A stretch of DNA of 9,770 nucleotides from an uncultured Erysipelotrichaceae bacterium. Its GTDB lineage: Bacteria; Bacillota_I; Bacilli_A; Erysipelotrichales; Erysipelotrichaceae. Shown piece after piece: positions 6,445 through 9,770 of the stretch. Location of the stretch: assembly GCA_944325295.1 (NCBI GenBank), contig CALUZL010000034.1, positions 1 to 9,770 of the forward strand, written 5' to 3'. Both the position numbers and the translations under genes were made by a program. How positions within the stretch are numbered: the first letter of the stretch is position 1; each line of letters starts with the position of its first letter. The notes below the pieces were generated by a model. That model made no database searches. It worked only from the letters and a program-made list of their open reading frames with translations, and was not told the origin of the DNA.

Positions 6445-6475
6445 TTGATGACAACTATAGATTTATCGCTATACA
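6445..6475 (+). promoter_or_regulatory. Possible MerR-type promoter with 19-base spacer
   Basis: TTGATG (6445-6450) and TATACA (6470-6475) are separated by 19 bases, the long spacing typical of MerR-regulated promoters. A dyad TATAG-N8-CTATA (6456-6473) lies mostly in the spacer. It precedes merR and could be its autoregulated promoter. The hexamers are only moderate matches. Confidence 0.35.
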
Positions 6476-6529
6476 TGGTTTGTCAAAGAGAGTAAAATCA
6501 AAACAGTAGGGGATCTAATAATTGAAGAT

Positions 6530-6796
6530 ATGGATAGAATATATACAATAGGTGAAGCTGCTAAGATAGTCAATGCCACAGAAGAAACTTTACGGCATTA
6601 CGATCGTATCGGTGTTGTTAAACCGAGTAAAAGGAATATTGCGAATAAATATCGTTATTATTCTGATGATGATATAGCCAAACTTAAGGCTATACATGTT
6701 TTAAAATGTATGGATATGTCCTTGGCAGAAATCAAAGAAATATTAGAGCACGATGACTTTACACATATCTTTGAAGATCAAAGGGCAAAGAACTAA
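6530..6796 (+). pseudogene. MerR-family regulator, C-terminally truncated
   Basis: This encodes 88 residues with a good MerR DNA-binding domain: helix-turn-helix YTIGEAAKIVNATEETLRHY (5-24), then the wing RYYSDDDIAKLKAI (42-55) and the helix MSLAEIKEILEHDDF. MerR proteins normally continue through a long dimerisation helix and an effector-binding domain to 110-270 residues. Here the frame stops after FEDQRAKN, just where coding sequence of an ABC permease starts in another frame. I read this as a truncation by deletion, so the protein likely cannot dimerise normally. The start is not well supported: AGGGGAT (6508-6514) is about 17 bases from the ATG, too far, and sits better before an in-frame ATT at 6521. 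It may still be expressed as a small DNA-binding fragment. Confidence 0.7.
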
Positions 6797-7867
6797 ACAC
6801 GACTTTTTCTGGTAGAGAAGAGAGATTTTCCTATGATGGAGGCTATCTCAGTTTCCGATTGGTGTTTAAAAAGGCCTTGATGGTCATGGCCGTTGTCTCC
6901 TTAATGGTACTTGTGGTATTTAGTCTTTACCTTTATAAAAGGACGATCTTTTATATAAGCGACAGCACCAACACCTTAAACGCTGACTATATCTATATCA
7001 AGGCAAATGGCCGGCTCGATAAGATCAAAGAGACTTACACAAATGCTGCCGAAGTCATATTGGATATCGAATATATCAAGACGGGCAGCGAAAGAGTGCG
7101 TGCCGATGTCTTTCCCTATCATGAAGATGAAAACTTTAAACTTCAAGGGGAAAGACCAATCAAAGAAGGGATCGTCGTCAACCAATTGAGTGATCTCAAG
7201 ATCGATGACATGGTCACCTTAGAGATCAAAAACGGGACTGAGACTTATGATTATCAAACTAAAGTCGTTGGGATCGTCGATGAGAGCGATGCTTTAAGTG
7301 CTGCTATCTATTACGATCTTGATGGCATCTTGGCCGATCTTGAAACAGTCAAGGTCGCTGACAGTGATCTGGCTACACTTATAAGCGAGTATCCCAGCCG
7401 CTTTGAAGCTCGGGTCGGATATGAGCGGAGACGACTATCAAAACATCTACGCACCGCTTTATGATCTGCGCATCTTAATGACAAATGACAGCGGGATCTA
7501 CAGTTTTCTTTTTGATCTTGCCATCATCTTAGTGATAATTGCGATCAACGTCTTGATTTTAGTCTACGAAAGAAAGAGACGAAGACTTTTGGATTATGAG
7601 GTCTTGATCATGAATGCTCAGGGTCTAAATGGCGCCAAGATCAAGGCGACTTCGCTTTTGATCAAAGCTTTGATCTTTCTTATAGGCTTATTTATCGCAA
7701 GCAGTCTTGGCTATCTCCTTAAAAAGCATTACTTTGAAAGTGTCGTCTTGACAGCTACCGAGTATCTTTTGTTGGTATTTTTGCTTGCGGAACTCTATCT
7801 GAACTTTCTTTTGACCAACGTCATCTTTGCCAAAAAAGATCTCGATCTGATCAAAAGACAGGAATGA
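6775..7867 (+). pseudogene. FtsX-like ABC transporter permease fragment, 5'-truncated and frameshifted
   Basis: The frame is open from 6775 inside merR without a proper start; internal TTG at 6859 is the first plausible start. Translation gives a cytoplasmic lead-in (TTFSGREERFSYDGGYLSFR), a membrane helix (KKALMVMAVVSLMVLVVFSL), an extracellular domain of about 180 residues, and then, in another frame, three membrane helices starting SFLFDLAIILVIIAINVLIL, near TSLLIKALIFLIGLFIAS, and near EYLLLVFLLAELYLNFLL. One helix, a large outer domain and three helices is the MacB/FtsX topology. The first frame ends at 7464. The second is open from 7385 and ends at 7867, so one net extra base lies in 7385-7464, perhaps in GGG at 7412-7414. 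Peptide flow would be PSRFEA then GSDMSGDDYQNIY. The intact ancestor was probably a fused ATPase-permease or a longer permease. Confidence 0.72.
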
Positions 7868-7891
7868 TCTTCTTTATAACCTTAAAAACAT

Positions 7892-7938
7892 AAAAAAGGT
7901 GCTTGACTCAAGGCTGAGCTTTAGGTTTAGCACCTTTT
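7892..7938. terminator. Bidirectional terminator between convergent genes
   Basis: AAAAGGTGCT (7894-7903) is the reverse complement of AGCACCTTTT (7929-7938). The stem has T-rich ends on both strands and a 25-base loop that contains a small CTCA/TGAG hairpin. It lies between the permease remnant on the plus strand and the small membrane-protein gene on the minus strand, so it can serve both. Confidence 0.75.
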
Positions 7939-7940
7939 GT

Positions 7941-8360
7941 TTAATAAAATGTGAATGAGTTTGCCAGGTAGTCGAATTTGAGCTTACCGCCGAAAAACGA
8001 TGTGTTTTTAGTAAGTGAAGAAACATCGATGAAGATGTCGTATAAGACATAGGCCGAGGTCTTGGGGATATCCTCGAAGGTGGCGGTGCAGCTAGTGTTT
8101 GCGCAAGCGAGCTTTTCGGACCTGGTCTCTTTATCGCTTGTGAGCGTCAGGGTGTAGGTCTTACCGTTTTGTACCTTGTCCAAAAGTAGAGTTATCCTCA
8201 GGTCGCCGTTTTGTATGGAAGCTTCCAGATCTTTGATGATGACATCGTCTATCGGCTCACTTAAAGTCATAAGGCCCAAAAGCCAAAGACTTTCGATTAT
8301 CACAATGGCGATGAGCACTATCTTTACAAAAGATCTTCGCCTGTCTTCACTTTTTTCCAT
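7941..8360 (-). CDS. Small membrane-anchored protein of unknown function
   Basis: I do not recognise this family. With the ATG at 8360 the protein has 139 residues: a charged start (MEKSEDRRRS), one hydrophobic helix at about 11-31 (FVKIVLIAIVIIESLWLLGL) and an outer domain rich in beta strands (LRITLLLD, YTLTLTSD, TATFEDI, KLKFDYL). Two cysteines at 86 and 91 (CANTSC) could form a disulfide outside the cell. There is no lipobox after the helix, so it is probably a signal anchor. The frame is open to a GTG at 8375, but ATG 8360 fits better. It follows ribU by 23 bases on the same strand and is likely co-transcribed; a TATAAT at 8367-8372 on the minus strand could give it its own start at or next to the ATG. 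Confidence 0.7.
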   Translation of the reverse strand: MEKSEDRRRSFVKIVLIAIVIIESLWLLGLMTLSEPIDDVIIKDLEASIQNGDLRITLLLDKVQNGKTYTLTLTSDKETRSEKLACANTSCTATFEDIPKTSAYVLYDIFIDVSSLTKNTSFFGGKLKFDYLANSFTFY

Positions 8361-8366
8361 ATCTCT

Positions 8367-8396
8367 ATTATACACGTGGTCAGTCAGTCATGTAAG
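8367..8396 (-). promoter_or_regulatory. Possible internal promoter before the small membrane-protein gene
   Basis: A consensus TATAAT lies on the minus strand at 8372-8367. A weak -35 (CTTACA, 8396-8391) sits 18 bases upstream, within the ribU 3' end. The predicted start of transcription would be at about 8360, the ATG itself, so a transcript from here would be nearly leaderless. It could equally be a chance match. Confidence 0.3.
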
Positions 8397-8920
8397 ATCG
8401 GGGAGATGCGCTTGTAGAGGATGAAGGTTATAAGGGAGTTGAGGACGGCTTTGATCAGATTGAAAGCCAAGATGAAAGGCATGAGTCCGATGACGGCTTC
8501 GACACTTACACCCATGAAATAGGGGGTGACGATCAAATTGGCAACGCCCATGACTAAGACCATGGCGATACAACCAAACACCAAGCTCAATAAAGCTCCT
8601 TTTTTGGTCTTGTGTTTGCTGTAGTAAAGACTTGAGACACCGACTAGGGCAGTGGTGGCGATGATGTGCATGATGATGCCGTATAAGCCGCTTTGGGCGC
8701 TGACGGTCAGTCCTTGGATGACGCTGGCGATGATCGTGACAGCAATGCCGCTTATAGGCCCATAGGCAAAACCGGCGATGAGGATCGAGATATCAGCGGG
8801 ATCGTACTCTAAAAAAGCTACCTGCGGGAAGATCGGAAAGTGGATAAAGTACACCAAAACGATCGAGATAGCGATCAGGATGGCCATCCGGGCCATTTTC
8901 TTAAGATTTTTTTGATTCAT
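8384..8920 (-). CDS. ribU: Riboflavin ECF transporter S component RibU
   Basis: This 178-residue protein has about six hydrophobic helices and the RibU hallmark FPIFPQVAFLEYDPADISIL (28-47), followed by GFAYGPISGIAVTIIASVIQ (50-69). It binds riboflavin and imports it together with the EcfA-EcfA'-EcfT module. No energising genes adjoin it, so it should use a shared module encoded elsewhere (group II). The Shine-Dalgarno AGAAGGA (minus strand, 8933-8927) supports the ATG at 8920. An FMN riboswitch with a terminator lies directly upstream, which confirms the flavin role and implies repression when FMN is plentiful. Length and motifs are normal. Confidence 0.95.
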   Translation of the reverse strand: MNQKNLKKMARMAILIAISIVLVYFIHFPIFPQVAFLEYDPADISILIAGFAYGPISGIAVTIIASVIQGLTVSAQSGLYGIIMHIIATTALVGVSSLYYSKHKTKKGALLSLVFGCIAMVLVMGVANLIVTPYFMGVSVEAVIGLMPFILAFNLIKAVLNSLITFILYKRISPILHD

Positions 8921-8953
8921 GTTTTTTCCTTCTTTCTATAGAAGCTCTGAAAC

Positions 8954-8984
8954 AAAAAGTCTGTATCTATTCAGGTACAGACTT
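8954..8984 (-). terminator. Riboswitch-controlled terminator before ribU
   Basis: On the minus strand AAGTCTGTA (8984-8976) pairs perfectly with TACAGACTT (8965-8957) over nine bases, followed by TTTTTG. It lies between the FMN aptamer and the ribU ribosome binding site, the expected place for an expression-platform terminator that forms when FMN binds. Confidence 0.85.
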
Positions 8985-9002
8985 AAAAAGACGAAATCCA
9001 TC

Positions 9003-9108
9003 GTTTCTTTCATCCAGACTTTAACTGTTGGTATAGGACTTTCACCTATTCGGCCTTAAAGGTTCGCGGACTTTACCGCCAGTGAGGAATCACACCTCGC
9101 CCTGAAAC
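9003..9108 (-). ncRNA. FMN riboswitch (RFN element) upstream of ribU
   Basis: Read on the minus strand, the sequence carries the conserved RFN blocks in order: CAGGGCGAGGTGTGATTCCT, CACTGGCGGTAA, AGTCCGCGA, GGCCGAATAGGTGAAAGTCC, and TTAAAGTCTGGATGAAAGAA. The P1 helix closes with GTTTC (9108-9104) and GAAAC (9007-9003). It senses FMN and acts on the terminator at 8954-8984 by transcription attenuation. Coordinates mark the minimal aptamer; the folded leader continues to ribU. Confidence 0.95.
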
Positions 9109-9123
9109 AGATCTTCTGAAAGA

Positions 9124-9132
9124 ATAATAGCA
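9124..9132 (-). promoter_or_regulatory. Extended -10 promoter of the FMN riboswitch-ribU transcript
   Basis: On the minus strand TG-C-TATTAT (9132-9124) forms an extended -10 element. A start near 9117 would place the RFN P1 helix about ten bases into the transcript. No good -35 is seen (TTTCCC at 17 bases). There is no clear terminator between yolD and this promoter. Confidence 0.5.
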
Positions 9133-9159
9133 CAAAGAAAAGAAGAGGGAAATATTTTT

Positions 9160-9570
9160 TTACATTTTGATTTCGATATCGTCGATATCATCGATCACAA
9201 TGGTCGTATTGTCACTTAGGATCAAAAGGCGCTTGTAGGTGTCGATCTTTTTTAGTGACACCGTCTTTTTTGTATAGCTTCCGCCCGCCTTTTTAAGATC
9301 GGGCACAAAATAAGTTATTGTCAGCGATGGCTTTTGTTTGATGTGCTCAAGGAGATAGTTGAGCTTTCGGTCGAGATCGTCTTTTTGATCGTCAGACAGT
9401 TCGCGTCTTCTTTGTGTGAAGCGTGAAGTCTCCTTTATCTCTTCCTCAAAACCACTCAGCGCCGCAAAGGGTGAAAATTGGGCGGCACGATCTGCAAGGG
9501 GCATCGGCGGATGTTTTTTGGAGCGAAAAGGCTTCAGATCGATGATGTCGGCATACTTGTCTTTGCTCAT
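9160..9570 (-). CDS. YolD-like family protein
   Basis: This 136-residue soluble protein carries the YolD-like (PF08863) signature PPMPLADRAAQFSPFAALSG (21-40), followed by FEEEIKETSR, a lysine- and aspartate-rich helix and a C-terminal beta section ending DNTTIVIDDIDDIEIKM. The biochemical role of the family is not well established. Members are commonly encoded beside Y-family polymerases (UvrX, UmuC-like) in Bacillota, as here. Its ATG overlaps the polymerase stop codon (ATGA) and is preceded by GGAGGT (minus strand, 9584-9579). The pair would be co-transcribed, most likely within a DNA-damage response operon whose promoter lies outside the window. Confidence 0.85.
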   Translation of the reverse strand: MSKDKYADIIDLKPFRSKKHPPMPLADRAAQFSPFAALSGFEEEIKETSRFTQRRRELSDDQKDDLDRKLNYLLEHIKQKPSLTITYFVPDLKKAGGSYTKKTVSLKKIDTYKRLLILSDNTTIVIDDIDDIEIKM

Positions 9571-9770
9571 GAGCGATGACCTCCGATCTGTTTGTTTCTT
9601 TCGATAGTGGTGGCTCCATCTTGCAGATCTGCACCTTTGATAACGGCATTTTTGCCATAGCGTTTCTTTAAAGAGATGATGGTCTTTTGGATCGTCGTTT
9701 CCGTCTTTATCAGATCGTCTCTTCGCTTTCGCGCTTTTTCAAGCGCGTAGCCATCGCAAAACAGATCTAT
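9567..9770 (-). CDS. Y-family DNA polymerase (UmuC/UvrX-like), C-terminal end (partial)
   Basis: This is the last 67 codons of a gene that begins beyond the window. The translation starts IDLFCDGYALEKARKRRDDL and closes YGKNAVIKGADLQDGATTIE followed by RNKQIGGHRS. The ending 'KNAV.KG..L..GATTIERN.QIGGH' is characteristic of Bacillota UmuC-like lesion-bypass polymerases. The IDLF at the window edge may be the end of a beta-clamp binding motif of the QLxLF type; the preceding residue is not visible. The stop codon overlaps the YolD-like gene start. The role would be error-prone synthesis past damaged DNA. Confidence 0.88.
   Translation of the reverse strand: MDLFCDGYALEKARKRRDDLIKTETTIQKTIISLKKRYGKNAVIKGADLQDGATTIERNKQIGGHRS

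Larger units (their letters stand above)
6237..6529. other. Intergenic stretch between toxin and merR
   Basis: This 293-base stretch has no convincing gene. It holds the toxin-antitoxin terminator (6332-6356), a perfect 8-base inverted repeat ATCTTTGA/TCAAAGAT around GGA (6370-6388) that recurs at 6767-6783, and a possible merR promoter (6445-6475). A short open frame at about 6277-6325 (VRVIISWLLNSDSNS) has no start context or family resemblance and is not called as a gene. Confidence 0.6.

Noticed and set aside
8176..8424. Plus-strand open frame opposite the small membrane-protein gene
   Set aside because: No Shine-Dalgarno or promoter, and the product (rich in Ser, Met and Arg) is the antisense of a more plausible minus-strand gene.
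9416..9658. Open frames overlapping yolD and the polymerase end (plus 9416-9607, minus 9446-9658)
   Set aside because: The YolD-like and polymerase frames carry clear family motifs; these alternative frames carry none.
1..9770. CRISPR arrays, tRNA or rRNA genes, insertion sequences
   Set aside because: No regularly spaced repeats, no tRNA cloverleaf blocks, no rRNA-like sequence, and no transposase or terminal inverted repeats were found by reading both strands.

Overview
The window looks like chromosomal DNA of a low-to-moderate-GC Bacillota. The Erysipelotrichia or a nearby low-GC lineage is my best guess, from the gene families and style alone; no 16S or other marker is present. It starts in the end of an F-type ATP synthase operon (atpD-atpC) and ends in a Y-family DNA polymerase gene. 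Plus-strand genes fill about 1-7870. Minus-strand genes fill about 7940-9770. The two blocks converge on a bidirectional terminator near 7892-7938.

Region 1 (1-550): 3' end of atpD, all of atpC, and a clear intrinsic terminator.

Region 2 (550-5622) is the main feature. A sigma70-type promoter and a hairpin-bearing leader precede a five-gene operon. The first three genes form a complete group-I ECF transporter: an S component of the UPF0397/PF07155 family, an ATPase with two nucleotide-binding domains, and an EcfT/CbiQ-type transmembrane protein. Two tandem paralogous SAM hydrolases (DUF62, SAM hydroxide adenosyltransferase) follow directly. A terminator sits between the S component and the ATPase gene, and another closes the operon. 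The layout suggests uptake of a SAM-, methionine- or adenosine-related compound linked to its hydrolysis or to methionine/adenosine homeostasis. The substrate cannot be read from the sequence.

Region 3 (5623-7867) is an accessory, partly decayed segment. It holds a RelB/RelE-type toxin-antitoxin pair with its own promoter and a palindromic operator candidate, then a terminator. Next is a C-terminally truncated MerR regulator whose coding sequence runs into the 3' part of an FtsX-like ABC permease. The permease has no proper start and carries a frameshift near 7385-7464. A near-identical 17-base inverted-repeat element lies upstream of merR and again at the merR/permease junction. This looks like deletion or recombination debris.

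Region 4 (7940-9770, minus strand): end of a UmuC/DinB-like Y-family polymerase gene overlapping a YolD-like gene; then an extended -10 promoter, an FMN (RFN) riboswitch with a terminator in its expression platform, ribU (riboflavin S component), and a small membrane-anchored protein of unknown function. The mts-like transporter brings its own ATPase and EcfT, while RibU stands alone and presumably uses a shared ECF module encoded elsewhere.
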